Positions 48,247-57,748 of a DNA stretch of 64,000 bases are shown here, piece after piece; position 1 is the stretch's first letter, and each line of letters starts with the position of its first letter. Source of the DNA: Streptococcus pseudopneumoniae (GTDB lineage Bacteria > Bacillota > Bacilli > Lactobacillales > Streptococcaceae); assembly GCF_001073085.1 (NCBI RefSeq), contig NZ_JVFV01000013.1:62001-126000 (forward strand). Direction: 5' to 3'. Under the pieces are notes generated by a model, which saw nothing but the letters and a program-made list of their open reading frames with translations, did no database searches and was not told where the DNA came from. The translations under genes and the position numbers were made by a program.

Positions 48247-50679
48247 TTAAACAATCTCAAATTTTAATTGACCAGCTTTGACACCAATCTTCAGAGCCTT
48301 ACCAGCTTCCAATTCACCTTTTAGGAGAAGTTCTGCTAGTTTGTCTTCTACTTCTGTTTGCAAAGTTCTGCGTAGTGGGCGAGCCCCCATCTCTGGATCA
48401 TAGCCTTGCTGAGCTAGAAGTTTTAGGGCAGATGCTTGGAGTTTCAAGTCAATTCCTTTTTCTGCCAGGCTTGCAATCAATGGTTTGACCATAATCTTAA
48501 CTACTTCCTGCATATCTTGACTTGACAAGCTATGGAAGACTACCTTCTCATCAATACGGTTGATAAACTCTGGACGATAAGCCTTTTTCAGCTCCTCAAA
48601 CATCCGTTTTTCCATATTTTCTTGGTCAAAACGAATATCCTTAGCTCCAAATCCAACTGTTTTATCATCACGAAGAGCTGTCGCACCAAGGTTTGATGTC
48701 ATGATAATGATGGTGTTTGAGAAGTCAACCTTGCGACCTTTACTATCTGTCAAGACACCATCATCCAAGACTTGCAAGAGCACATTAAAGATGTCTGGGT
48801 GCGCCTTTTCAACCTCGTCAAAGAGCAGAACTGAGTAAGGTTTGTTTCGGACCTTCTCGGTCAACTCTCCACCTTCTTCGTAACCTACATAACCTGGAGG
48901 AGCTCCGTTGAGACGGCTAGCTGCAAATTTCTCCATATACTCACTCATGTCAAAACGGATAAGGGCTGATTCGTCATCAAAGAGGACTTCTGCTAAGGCT
49001 TTGGCCAATTCGGTCTTACCAACACCTGTTGGTCCTAGAAACATAAAGGATCCGATTGGACGTTTATGACTACGAATACCAGATTGATTACGGCGAATAG
49101 CACGACTGATACTAGATACAGCCTGTTCCTGTCCGATCACACGTTTATGCAGTTCAGCTTCAAGGTTGAGATACTTCTTGGCATCTGTTTGTGTCAATTT
49201 TTGAACAGGAATTCCTGATAAGCGACTCAAGGTGGTCAAAATATCAGATTCTTCTACTACATCTTTATAAACAGGTACTTCCTGTTCTTTTGCAATGAGT
49301 TGAGCTGCTTGCTTCCATTTTCCATCCATCAAGGCCTTATCAGCTGGTGTTAAACCTGACTCTTCTTGTTTAGCGTGTTTCGATTTATTTTGCACTGTTG
49401 CTGCCGCTTCATCCAAAAGATCGATTGCTGAGTCTGGCAAGTGACGACTCGTCAAATAACGATGTGCCATTTTGACAGCTGTTTCGACTGCATCGTCTGT
49501 AATTTGGACATGGTGGTGTTTCTCATAGGTTGCTTTCAAGCCCTGCAAAATAGCCATACTATCTGCTAAACTTGGCTCCTCAATCATCACCTTTGCAAAG
49601 CGACGAGAAAGAGCTGCGTCTTTTTCGATGTGCTTTTGATACTCTTCCTGAGTAGTCGCACCGACAGTTCTCAGAGTTCCACGCGCCAAGGCAGGTTTTA
49701 GGATATTGGCCGCATCCAAGGTCGAATCAATCCCACTTCCTGAACCCATAATGGTATGAAGCTCATCGATAAAGAGGATGACCTTGCCATCTTCCTCAAT
49801 ATCTTTGATGATATTGTTCATACGTTCTTCAAAATCACCACGGAAACGAGTCCCCGCAACCACATTCATCAAATCAAGCTCTAAAACTCGCATCTTAGCC
49901 ATTTCAACTGGCACATCCCCGTTGGCAATACGTTGTGCAAGGCCAAGTGCCAGTGCTGTTTTACCCACACCCGCATCTCCAACTAGAACTGGATTATTTT
50001 TGGTCTTACGACTCAAGATTTGAATCATACGAGAGATTTCTTGATCACGTCCGATGACTGGTTCCAATTTACCTGAGCGAGCTTGCTCTGTAAGATCATG
50101 CGTATAATCTTCCAAACCTCCACTTGGTGTCTGAGGCATACCCATCATATTAGCCATAGAATTTTGCTTGTCCGCTACCGTACGATGGCGTTGACGAAGG
50201 GCCTTCAAGTCATCTCTAGTCCAACCAGCACGCGCTTCAAGACTACGACGAAGTCCAGCAATCTTGACTTGATCCTTCTGATCTTCGTAAGAAAAGCCCG
50301 CTTTTTCCAGAATTCGAGTAGCTAAGGCATTGCCATCATGTAAGATAGCATAAAGAAGGTGCTCTGTTCCCAATACCTTGGCATGCACAACAGAAGCAAC
50401 GTGCTCTGCTTCCAACAACAATACCTTCAAACGGTGGGAAAAAGGAAGCTCCTGATAATTTTCCTTATCGCTATACTTTGTTTCAGTCAGCTCTACAGCA
50501 ACTTCCTCCAGACGATCAATCTCATATGGAAATTCGTTTAAAGTCGCCCCAGCTACACTGTAACTATGATTGGCCATAGCAATCAATAGGTGCCAAGACT
50601 CTAGGTATTCTGCCCCAAAATGACTGGCGACCAGAAAGGCACTTTCTATACATTCTTTCAATGCTTTTGAATATTTCAT
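48247..50679 (-). CDS. clpC: ATP-dependent chaperone/protease subunit ClpC
   Basis: This 810-aa HSP100 unfoldase delivers proteins to ClpP and resolubilises aggregates. The N-terminal repeat domain (about 1-145) is followed by AAA+ module 1 with GDAGVGKTA and [10 protein letters not shown], and a short middle domain. AAA+ module 2 has GPTGVGKTE and [13 protein letters not shown]. It is 6 bp after ctsR and shares its heat-shock operator, so it should be induced when CtsR is inactivated. Confidence 0.96.
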   Translation of the reverse strand: MKYSKALKECIESAFLVASHFGAEYLESWHLLIAMANHSYSVAGATLNEFPYEIDRLEEVAVELTETKYSDKENYQELPFSHRLKVLLLEAEHVASVVHAKVLGTEHLLYAILHDGNALATRILEKAGFSYEDQKDQVKIAGLRRSLEARAGWTRDDLKALRQRHRTVADKQNSMANMMGMPQTPSGGLEDYTHDLTEQARSGKLEPVIGRDQEISRMIQILSRKTKNNPVLVGDAGVGKTALALGLAQRIANGDVPVEMAKMRVLELDLMNVVAGTRFRGDFEERMNNIIKDIEEDGKVILFIDELHTIMGSGSGIDSTLDAANILKPALARGTLRTVGATTQEEYQKHIEKDAALSRRFAKVMIEEPSLADSMAILQGLKATYEKHHHVQITDDAVETAVKMAHRYLTSRHLPDSAIDLLDEAAATVQNKSKHAKQEESGLTPADKALMDGKWKQAAQLIAKEQEVPVYKDVVEESDILTTLSRLSGIPVQKLTQTDAKKYLNLEAELHKRVIGQEQAVSSISRAIRRNQSGIRSHKRPIGSFMFLGPTGVGKTELAKALAEVLFDDESALIRFDMSEYMEKFAASRLNGAPPGYVGYEEGGELTEKVRNKPYSVLLFDEVEKAHPDIFNVLLQVLDDGVLTDSKGRKVDFSNTIIIMTSNLGATALRDDKTVGFGAKDIRFDQENMEKRMFEELKKAYRPEFINRIDEKVVFHSLSSQDMQEVVKIMVKPLIASLAEKGIDLKLQASALKLLAQQGYDPEMGARPLRRTLQTEVEDKLAELLLKGELEAGKALKIGVKAGQLKFEIV

Positions 50680-50685
50680 TTAGTT

Positions 50686-51144
50686 CTATTTTCCTTTTCT
50701 ATCTACCTCTTGTAATAACTGCCGAAGCATATTGGCACGGATAAGATTGGCATCATCGCCTAAAACTCGGTCTGTCGCCATCGCTAATAATAGATTCATC
50801 TCCTGACGGGTCACCAAATCCTGCTCAAACAAGAGTCTTAAAACATCTTCAAAGATAGCTATGCTAACTTCTTCACCTACCGAATACAGTAAATCTCGAA
50901 GCATATCATGATGGTTGGAAAATTCAATTCGACCAATGCGAATATAACCTCCGCCACCTCGCTTACTTTCAACCAAGTAGCCTCTACTTTCCGTAAAGCG
51001 TGTCTTGATCACATAGTTAATCTGACTAGGAACAACCTGAAAAGTATCTGCTAACTGACTCCGTTGCAACTCCACAATACCAGATTGATCTAAAATTGCC
51101 TTGATGTAGGCCTCAATATGATCCGATGTATTTTTAAATCTCAT
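50686..51144 (-). CDS. ctsR: heat-shock repressor CtsR
   Basis: This 152-aa repressor controls clp genes. The N-terminal winged helix has the LADTFQVVPSQINYVIKTRF helices and the glycine-rich heat-sensing wing RGGGGYIRI. The C-terminal dimerisation helices include RDLLYSVGEEVSIAIFEDVL. It is first in the ctsR-clpC operon, with a CtsR direct repeat overlapping its own promoter. Confidence 0.95.
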   Translation of the reverse strand: MRFKNTSDHIEAYIKAILDQSGIVELQRSQLADTFQVVPSQINYVIKTRFTESRGYLVESKRGGGGYIRIGRIEFSNHHDMLRDLLYSVGEEVSIAIFEDVLRLLFEQDLVTRQEMNLLLAMATDRVLGDDANLIRANMLRQLLQEVDRKGK

Positions 51145-51169
51145 TACAAACCCACCTCTTTCTTTAAAC

Positions 51170-51192
51170 CTTGACTATCTTTGACTATTATA
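51170..51192 (-). promoter_or_regulatory. CtsR operator and -10 of ctsR-clpC
   Basis: On the minus strand TATAAT (51187-51192) is followed by AGTCAAA-GAT-AGTCAAG (51170-51186). This is the CtsR heptad direct repeat (RGTCAAA-N3-RGTCAAA with one mismatch) placed to block transcription, indicating autoregulation. Confidence 0.85.
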
Positions 51193-51261
51193 CCGAATTT
51201 TTCGATTTTTTAAAAGAAAAAGGGGCTGGTAATGAACAATCCTCACCAACTCCCTGTCTTT

Positions 51262-51990
51262 CTAATTATTTAATCCCAATTCCGCTAAGATTTGGCGTTT
51301 ATAAGCAATTTTTTGAACTTCCTTGTCTTCGGTTTCAGACCAGTCGAGTTTGACTTCAGAGACGATCTGACCAGGCCTATTTTTCAAGATATAGATACGG
51401 TCACTAAGATTAAGGGCCTCCTCGATACTATGCGTAATGATGAGTGTCGTCAGGCCTAGCTGTTTGTGAATCTCCAAATACCAGGCGTGGAGCTCCATCT
51501 TAGTCATCTCATCCAAGGCACTAAAGGCCTCATCTAGAAGAAAGAGCTTATGTCCAAAAAGATAGGTACGAAGTAAGGCCACACGCTGGCGCATCCCACC
51601 ACTAAGCTCATGAGGATACTTGTCCCGTATTGCCGTCAACTGAAAGGTAGCAAGGATTTCATCTGCTTTCGCAACAGCTTCTGCCTTATCCACCTTTTGG
51701 ATCAAGAGGGGCAAAATGATATTGCCAAGTACCGTCTTGTGTTCCAAGAGCAGATCCTTTTGTAGCATATAGCTCACGTGCCCCTTGAGATTTTCCTCCC
51801 CATCAAGCACAATTCTACCTGACTGGACTTCTAAAATGCCTGCAATCAGGTTAAAGAGGGTAGTCTTCCCTACACCACTGGGGCCTAGGATAGAGACAAC
51901 TTCACCTGAAGTCACTTGTAGGTTAATATCCTCTAAAATCTTTTCATCATCGTAGGCATAGCTTACATGTTCTAGTCTAATTTCTGTCAT
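51262..51990 (-). CDS. ABC transporter ATPase of the thiamine-precursor uptake system
   Basis: This 242-aa ATPase has Walker A GPSGVGKTT, signature LSGGMRQRVALLRTYL, Walker B LFLLDEAFSALD and H-loop IITHSIEEAL, the nitrate/taurate/ThiZ-type ATPase pattern. The gene is last in the four-gene unit behind the TPP riboswitch. It begins exactly where the binding-protein gene stops (shared base at 51990). It should power HMP or thiamine-related import. Confidence 0.85.
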   Translation of the reverse strand: MTEIRLEHVSYAYDDEKILEDINLQVTSGEVVSILGPSGVGKTTLFNLIAGILEVQSGRIVLDGEENLKGHVSYMLQKDLLLEHKTVLGNIILPLLIQKVDKAEAVAKADEILATFQLTAIRDKYPHELSGGMRQRVALLRTYLFGHKLFLLDEAFSALDEMTKMELHAWYLEIHKQLGLTTLIITHSIEEALNLSDRIYILKNRPGQIVSEVKLDWSETEDKEVQKIAYKRQILAELGLNN

Positions 51991-52997
51991 TATTTTACAA
52001 ATTCGTTGGTAAATCCTTTATCTGTCAAGTCTTCCTTGAGAATCCCATTTTCTTTATCCCATTTGTAGAAGGCATTCCAGCGATCCGCATCAAATTGTCC
52101 CCATTTTTCCTTGTCGCTTGCATATTCTTTTGACAAGTATTTTTGAGATTCGATGACAAAATCACGCTTATCTTTGAGTTCTGGGGCATTCTTGATCAGG
52201 ATATCTGCAGCTTCTTCTGGGTGCTCCATAGCGTATTGGTAACCTTTTTTGATAGCTTGGATGACTTTACGAGCTTCTTCCTTATTATCTTTCAAATAAT
52301 CATTGTTAGCGATGATAACTGGTGAGTAGTAGTCAAACTCTTTGACGTAGTCTTTCAAATACATAAAGTTGGCATCCACTCCTTGAGATTTAGCAAGAAT
52401 ACCGTCCCAACCATAATAAATCCAAGCAGAGTCAAAAACGCCATTGGCAATCGGAGTGATCGAGTTTGAATCGTTGTTTGGTACTTTTTCAACCTTGTCA
52501 AAGTCTCCACCTTGAGATTCTACCAAGGTTTTCAACATAGCAAGTTCTGTTGGGTCATTCCAAGTTCCATATTTCTTCCCAACCAAGTCTTTAGGACTAT
52601 TGATATTGTCAGACTTACGAGAGATAATTCCTGATGTATTGTGTTCTACAATCGCTGCAACGGCAGTAATTCCTGCCCCTTTTTCCAATTTCTTAGCCAT
52701 GTAATCTTGGAAATAAATAGCAAACGGTGCCTTGCCATTGATAACCAAGTCAGACGAGCTTTCTTCTGGTGGCAATTTCAAATCAACATCCACTCCAGCT
52801 TCTTTGAAATAACCTTTTTCTTTGGCTACATAAAGCCCTGTGTGGTTGGTATTGGGTGTCCAATCCAGGATAAAGTCAATTTTTTTGAGTTCTGCTTCTT
52901 TGTTATCCTTAGAAGCAGTTCCTTGGCCGCAAGCCACAAGCACGACAGCTAGAAGAGCTGTTACAATCGTTAAAAACACTTTCCATGTTTTCTTCAT
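51990..52997 (-). CDS. ABC transporter substrate-binding lipoprotein, ThiY-like
   Basis: This 335-aa lipoprotein has signal and lipobox VVLVACGQG (Cys near residue 23). The binding domain is the NMT1/THI5-like type: DWTPNTNHTGLYVAKEKGYF at the start and DSAWIYYGWDGILAKSQGVD in the centre. ThiY binds formylaminopyrimidine or related HMP precursors. The TPP riboswitch upstream of the operon supports a thiamine role; the exact ligand is not shown. Third gene in the operon. Confidence 0.85.
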   Translation of the reverse strand: MKKTWKVFLTIVTALLAVVLVACGQGTASKDNKEAELKKIDFILDWTPNTNHTGLYVAKEKGYFKEAGVDVDLKLPPEESSSDLVINGKAPFAIYFQDYMAKKLEKGAGITAVAAIVEHNTSGIISRKSDNINSPKDLVGKKYGTWNDPTELAMLKTLVESQGGDFDKVEKVPNNDSNSITPIANGVFDSAWIYYGWDGILAKSQGVDANFMYLKDYVKEFDYYSPVIIANNDYLKDNKEEARKVIQAIKKGYQYAMEHPEEAADILIKNAPELKDKRDFVIESQKYLSKEYASDKEKWGQFDADRWNAFYKWDKENGILKEDLTDKGFTNEFVK

Positions 52998-53033
52998 TTT
53001 TATTTCCTCTTTTCTTTTTCCAAAACGCTTCTT

Positions 53034-53792
53034 TTAAGTACGTTTCCATTTAATCACATATTTTTCACTGATATCGACTAGCTTCATACCCAGAAGACTG
53101 ATCAGTGATACCAGAATAATAATCGCGAACATGGTATCATACTGAAACAGTTTTTTGGACTGAATCATGTAGACACCTAGTCCTTCAAAGCCTCCCAACC
53201 ACTCAGATACCACTGTTGTGATAAAGGCGTAGGAAACACTGACCCTAAGCCCTGCATAAAAGTAAGGCAGGCTGACAGGGATTTTAAAATGCCACAGGAT
53301 TTGCCAAGGATTGGCTCGCATCAGACTAAACAAGGTCAGCATATCCTTGTCACAATGCCTAAAACCATCTAAAATACTGACGATGATAGGGAAGGTCGTC
53401 GTCAAGATAATCAATACAATCTTGGGCAAGATTCCATAACCCAACCATAAAACTAGGATAGGGGCTATGGCAATGGTCGGTATGGTCTGGACAACTACCA
53501 TCATGGGGTAAATCAGGTCATTGAGCCAACTCAGACTATCCATAAGGACGGCCATGATACAGGCAATCAAGACACCCAGCACCAAACCTAGTAAAGCTAC
53601 TCTCAAGGTTGCCCAACTATGGTACCAAAGAAATTCTCTGTCACGAACAAAAGACTGGAGGATCTCAAGAGGAGTTGGCAGGATAAACTTGGGGAGAAGT
53701 TTAAGCAAACCTGCTAGCTGCCAGACCGACAAGACTCCTAGAAAACCCAATAGACTAATGTGTCGTCTCAGTATACTTTTCAAGTTTCTCAT
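53034..53792 (-). CDS. ABC transporter permease, ThiX-like
   Basis: This 252-aa membrane protein has about six helices and a binding-protein-dependent permease signature with the EAA-type segment near 165-185 (RANPWQILWHFKIPVSLPYF). The ATG at 53792 is used because a GGAGAG lies upstream within the 3' end of the preceding gene. A TTG one codon earlier is also possible. It overlaps the thiamine-binding protein gene by 38 bp. Confidence 0.85.
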   Translation of the reverse strand: MRNLKSILRRHISLLGFLGVLSVWQLAGLLKLLPKFILPTPLEILQSFVRDREFLWYHSWATLRVALLGLVLGVLIACIMAVLMDSLSWLNDLIYPMMVVVQTIPTIAIAPILVLWLGYGILPKIVLIILTTTFPIIVSILDGFRHCDKDMLTLFSLMRANPWQILWHFKIPVSLPYFYAGLRVSVSYAFITTVVSEWLGGFEGLGVYMIQSKKLFQYDTMFAIIILVSLISLLGMKLVDISEKYVIKWKRT

Positions 53793-54045
53793 CAATACTT
53801 AGAATCTCTCCTACATTTATTTTGACATTGGCAAAGACATTATCTGCCTCCTGCCCGGCCACTTTCAGCGCTTCTTTGAGAATGCGCATAAGTTGATCAA
53901 AGTCTCCCTCTAAGACCGTTTCAAAGGGTGTCACCACCATGGTCACGGACTGAGCTTGCAGATAAGCAATAACCTGATCGATAATAGCGATCCGGTTAAC
54001 CCCCTGCGATAGGGGTAAGACTTGTAAAGCAATGCTTGCTTTCAT
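53755..54045 (-). CDS. thiamine-binding protein, MTH1187/YqgV family
   Basis: This 96-aa protein is of the Thiamine_BP (DUF77) family, a small ferredoxin-like fold, with the family start ASIALQVLPLSQGVNRIAII and the VTPFETVLEGDFDQLMRIL segment. Members bind thiamine or HMP-like ligands. It is first after the TPP riboswitch and its 3' end overlaps the permease gene, so translation is coupled. RBS AAGGAGG. Confidence 0.8.
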   Translation of the reverse strand: MKASIALQVLPLSQGVNRIAIIDQVIAYLQAQSVTMVVTPFETVLEGDFDQLMRILKEALKVAGQEADNVFANVKINVGEILSIDEKLEKYTETTH

Positions 54046-54079
54046 TAAATCCTCCTTCTAAGTTACAGTTTTTCTTTGT

Positions 54080-54113
54080 AAAAAAGAAAAACCTCTTTCA
54101 TATATGAAAAAGG
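54080..54113 (-). terminator. riboswitch-controlled terminator
   Basis: On the minus strand CCTTTTTCA pairs with TGAAAGAGG, followed by TTTTTCTTTTTT. It lies between the TPP aptamer and the first ATG and would terminate transcription when TPP is bound. Confidence 0.75.
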
Positions 54114-54126
54114 TGCAAAATTAGGC

Positions 54127-54212
<86 letters not shown>

Positions 54213-54329
54213 ATATTATATGGACATATGATAACGCAAAACAAACAAGATGTCAAGGAAACTGCTTACAGAAAAAGAGACGGCAAACCGTCTCTTTCTC
54301 TAATTATACAGATGAACTAGCTCTTTCAA

Positions 54330-55862
54330 TTAAAGCATAGGGGCGAATAACTGAGCTACTTCTTTGATTAATGTTTGATACCAAGTAGGCTTGATTGTTC
54401 CAGGAAAAATTTCTTGCGACTCTTCAAAAATTTCTTTAAAATCATTGCGAATAGTTGCAATGGATGATGTTTCATACAATAAAACTGCATTTTCATAGTG
54501 GTGAACCAAGCTGCGATAATCAAGGTTTATGGTTCCAACAACCGCAAATCGATCATCAACAATCATTTGCTTACTATGGATAAAACCAGGAGTATACTCA
54601 TAGATACGTACACCAGCAGACAAAAGATCAGGATAAGACCCTCGAGTTACTAACTGGATGAGCTTTTTATCTGGGATAAATGGAGTTATAATTCTCACAT
54701 CTACACCTCGCATGGCTGCATTTTTTATATCCTCTGTCAAATCATAATCAATAATGAGATAAGGCGTGGTGATATAGACAAAATCTTCCGCTTGATTAAT
54801 CAGATTTTGATAGACGATTTTACCCACCTTCATTTTATAGATAGGCTTAGGGCCACTTCCATACGGGATACAAAGACCACCACCTGGTCGTGTCTGATTT
54901 TCCAAATGATACTGATCAAAATCACTAATTTCTCCACGGTTGATGTACCAGTTCATGAGAAATAGTCTGGTAAAGGCTTGAGTCGCCGGACCGTCTATCC
55001 GAATCCCACTATCTTTCCAGTGTCCAAAACGTTCAATCTGATTGATGTATTCGTCTGCAAGGTTGATCCCACCAGTATAGGAAATCTGCCCATCAATGAC
55101 TAATATTTTTCGGTGGTCACGGTTATTATAGGCCACTGTCATACGAGGAATCACCTTATTAAACTTATGAGCATCAATCTCTTTAGAACGCAAATGAACG
55201 GTATAATCCCCAGGCAAAGTCACCATACAACCAATATCATCGTAGAGCATCTTGACCTCGACTCCCTGAGCAGCTTTTTCTTCAAGAATTTCAAGCATAC
55301 TATCCCACATCAAACCTTCGTCGACAATGTAGTATTCTAGAAAAATAAATTTTTCAGCCCTCTTCAGATCCTCCAGCATCTGTTGCCACATTTCTTTTCC
55401 ATTAGCAAAGAATTGTGAGTCTGTATGGTCATAAACCTCTGCATTACTATCCATATGTAGCAAGGCATTGATGATCCCGTAGGCAGATTTATCTGTTTCC
55501 TGCAACTGCAGATGGAGTTGGTGCCCCTGATTCTCATGAAAGGCAATAGAATTCAACTCCTGGAGTTGTTTCTGTTCTTTTTTTGATAGTCTTCTCTCAC
55601 CGAACATGAGATAAAGCAGTGGACCAAATACCGGCACAAAGGTCACAATCAACCAAGTCACTTTGCTTTCAGGTGTCATCGAACGATTCACAATCGCTAT
55701 AACAGTTGCAACGCTGATCAAAAATACAAGAGTCACCCAAATAATCGGAGCAATCTGGCTCATGTAAAGAATAATTCCGAAAACAAGAAATAATTCTATC
55801 AAAATAATCGCAATACTAAAGCCATACTTGGACATCAATAATCGAAATTTTCTTATTCCCAT
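54330..55862 (-). CDS. cls: cardiolipin synthase
   Basis: This 510-aa phospholipase-D superfamily enzyme condenses phosphatidylglycerol to cardiolipin at the membrane. Two N-terminal membrane helices (about 12-32 and 38-58) are followed by PLDNc and the HKD motifs HRKILVIDGQISYTGGIN (about 245) and HSKQMIVDDRFAVVGTIN (about 425). The length is normal. It appears monocistronic. The IS200-type element lies 135 bp upstream of its start. Confidence 0.93.
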   Translation of the reverse strand: MGIRKFRLLMSKYGFSIAIILIELFLVFGIILYMSQIAPIIWVTLVFLISVATVIAIVNRSMTPESKVTWLIVTFVPVFGPLLYLMFGERRLSKKEQKQLQELNSIAFHENQGHQLHLQLQETDKSAYGIINALLHMDSNAEVYDHTDSQFFANGKEMWQQMLEDLKRAEKFIFLEYYIVDEGLMWDSMLEILEEKAAQGVEVKMLYDDIGCMVTLPGDYTVHLRSKEIDAHKFNKVIPRMTVAYNNRDHRKILVIDGQISYTGGINLADEYINQIERFGHWKDSGIRIDGPATQAFTRLFLMNWYINRGEISDFDQYHLENQTRPGGGLCIPYGSGPKPIYKMKVGKIVYQNLINQAEDFVYITTPYLIIDYDLTEDIKNAAMRGVDVRIITPFIPDKKLIQLVTRGSYPDLLSAGVRIYEYTPGFIHSKQMIVDDRFAVVGTINLDYRSLVHHYENAVLLYETSSIATIRNDFKEIFEESQEIFPGTIKPTWYQTLIKEVAQLFAPML

Positions 55863-55994
55863 CTCTCCCTCTCAATTTCTAAGTATACTCCCTAATATAC
55901 CATCTGAAAACGCTTGTTACCTTCTAGTATACTTAGTTTCATAAAACTTATCAAGTTTTTTCTGTATAGGCCGATGGTTCTATCTATAAAATCA

Positions 55995-56735
55995 ATCATG
56001 ACCACTCGTCTAACGGGTGGTTTGAACCAGGGCTACAAGCCCAAATCACCAGCCAGCGCCTAAAGACGCTGGCTTTCACGTTGTTCAAGCCTCATTGCTC
56101 TTGACTCGTCACTTGCCTCTTAAAGAGGCGTGAGTATTACTTACCACTATCCCTAAAGGGATCCTCATATTCTTTTTCACTCAATTTATCTAGTGCTATA
56201 TCATGCTTTTCCTGATCTTGAATATATTTCTTAATTGTGGCTTCATTAAGCCCTACTGTACTCACATAGTAACCTTCTGCCCAGAAATGCCGATTCCCAA
56301 ACTTGTACTTGAGATTAGCGTGTTTGTCAAACATCATGAGTGCACTTTTACCTTTTAAATAACCCATGAAACTTGAAACACTTATCCTCGGTGGATTACT
56401 GACTAACATATGTACATGATCAGGCATTAAATGGCCCTCGATAATCTCAACACCTTTATAACTACATAATCGGCGGAATATTTCTCCCAAACTACTTCGA
56501 TATTGATTATAGATCACTTTTCGTCTATACTTAGGGGTGAACACAATGTGATACTTACAATGCCACTTTGTGTGCGATAAACTATGAGCCTTTTGTGCCA
56601 TATTTTTCTCCTTTCGCTTTACAATTGGCTTGAACACCTTTATTGTATCGCGTTTGGAGTTTTTTGGGTATATCCTTCGACGCGCACCCGCATAGCGGGT
56701 GGTTTTTTTGTCTCGCACCTAACGGAGCGAGACGG
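55995..56735 (-). mobile_element. IS200-type insertion sequence
   Basis: The element has no inverted terminal repeats, as in IS200/IS605. Short hairpins lie near each end: ACCACTCG-TCTAA-CGGGTGGT at about 55999-56020 and ACCCGC-ATA-GCGGGT at about 56686-56700. An additional hairpin GTCTCG-CGAGAC lies at 56710-56733. One tnpA ORF is inside. The boundaries are approximate. It sits between cls and the last gene of the biosynthetic operon. Confidence 0.7.
56137..56601 (-). CDS. tnpA: IS200-type Y1 transposase
   Basis: This 154-aa HUH single-strand transposase has the HUH motif HLMPDHVHML and a downstream Tyr (GLNEATIKKYIQDQEK) that attacks DNA. The ATG at 56601 has AAAGGAG upstream and gives the standard IS200 length. 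The frame reads on upstream to 56718, but that stretch is basic, lacks an RBS and overlaps the terminal hairpins. It looks intact. Confidence 0.9.
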   Translation of the reverse strand: MAQKAHSLSHTKWHCKYHIVFTPKYRRKVIYNQYRSSLGEIFRRLCSYKGVEIIEGHLMPDHVHMLVSNPPRISVSSFMGYLKGKSALMMFDKHANLKYKFGNRHFWAEGYYVSTVGLNEATIKKYIQDQEKHDIALDKLSEKEYEDPFRDSGK

Positions 56736-56789
56736 ACTGAAAGTCACATAATTAAAAGAGCAGGCCTCGTATCTAGGCCTGCTCCTATT

Positions 56790-57734
56790 TTACAATTTCA
56801 AAGCCAACATATTGACCGTCATACCAGCTGCAGTTCCCATCAAGAAGATGGTATCTCCTTCTTTTACATAGCCATGATCGAGTGCATAGGCTAAACCAAA
56901 AGGTACCGCAACGGAGACCATATTCCCATAATCCGTAACGAGGTTAAGGTACTTGTCTTCATCTACACCCAGTTTTCCCATGACCAAAGGAAGAGCGCGA
57001 CTGGCTTGGTGGGGAATAATATAGTCTACAGCATCTTTAGAAATACCAGATTTCTCTTGGAATTCTTGGAACATTTCTGGGATGACACGAGCAGAAAGCA
57101 AGAGAATTTTCTTGCCTTTCATATCAAACATAAAATTTGTCTTGGTCTCTTCAGAGTACTCTTTTGGCTGATAAGAAGTCAAACCCCCACGAATCTCTGT
57201 ATCGTGAGCCCCCTCTGACCAAGTACGTTGGAGACTAGCGATAACTCCTTTGTCCTGATTACTTTTTTGGAAAATAAAGGCAGCTGCCCCATCACTAAAG
57301 AGCTCAAAACTTTCTTTTTGCTTTGGATTAAGACCCAAGCTACCGACTTCACTGGATACAATCAAAACACGACGGTATTCCCCAGCTTCAATCAAATGTG
57401 ACATGGTTGATAAAGCAGAGATAAAACTTGTACAAGTCGTATTGATATCCATAGCTGGGATAGAGAGCCCTTTTGCCACGCGCTCATGGATCAAGGCTGC
57501 TGTACAAGGAATCGGTTGAACACCTACCGCACTAGCTGATACCAGGCAATCAATATCTTCGATTTTTAAATTTGCCTTTTCAAGGGCACGCTGAATCGCT
57601 ACTTCTGCTAGATCTAGCTGGGTTTCTTCATTTTCAACCACACGATAACGGGTCTGGTCTTTAAATTGCATCGTATTTTTTGGAAGGCAGACTCCATAAC
57701 CTGCAATTGCTACATGTCTTTTTACTTCTGTCAT
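56790..57734 (-). CDS. 3-oxoacyl-ACP synthase III (FabH-like), biosynthetic operon
   Basis: This 314-aa KAS III-type enzyme would join an acyl starter to a malonyl unit. The active-site triad is visible: Cys in NTTCTSFISA, His in IIPHQASRAL and Asn in DYGNMVSVAV. It is not part of a fatty-acid gene cluster, so it is not the housekeeping FabH. ATG 57734 is used because AAAGGA lies 9 nt upstream. A further ATG at 57752 overlaps the previous stop. It is the last gene of the five-gene operon. Confidence 0.85.
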   Translation of the reverse strand: MTEVKRHVAIAGYGVCLPKNTMQFKDQTRYRVVENEETQLDLAEVAIQRALEKANLKIEDIDCLVSASAVGVQPIPCTAALIHERVAKGLSIPAMDINTTCTSFISALSTMSHLIEAGEYRRVLIVSSEVGSLGLNPKQKESFELFSDGAAAFIFQKSNQDKGVIASLQRTWSEGAHDTEIRGGLTSYQPKEYSEETKTNFMFDMKGKKILLLSARVIPEMFQEFQEKSGISKDAVDYIIPHQASRALPLVMGKLGVDEDKYLNLVTDYGNMVSVAVPFGLAYALDHGYVKEGDTIFLMGTAAGMTVNMLALKL

Positions 57735-57748
57735 AATTTTTTGTCCTT

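Noticed and set aside
56602..56718. N-terminal extension of the IS200 transposase
   Set aside because: The extra 39 residues are basic, lack an RBS and run through the terminal hairpins. The ATG at 56601 gives the usual IS200 length.
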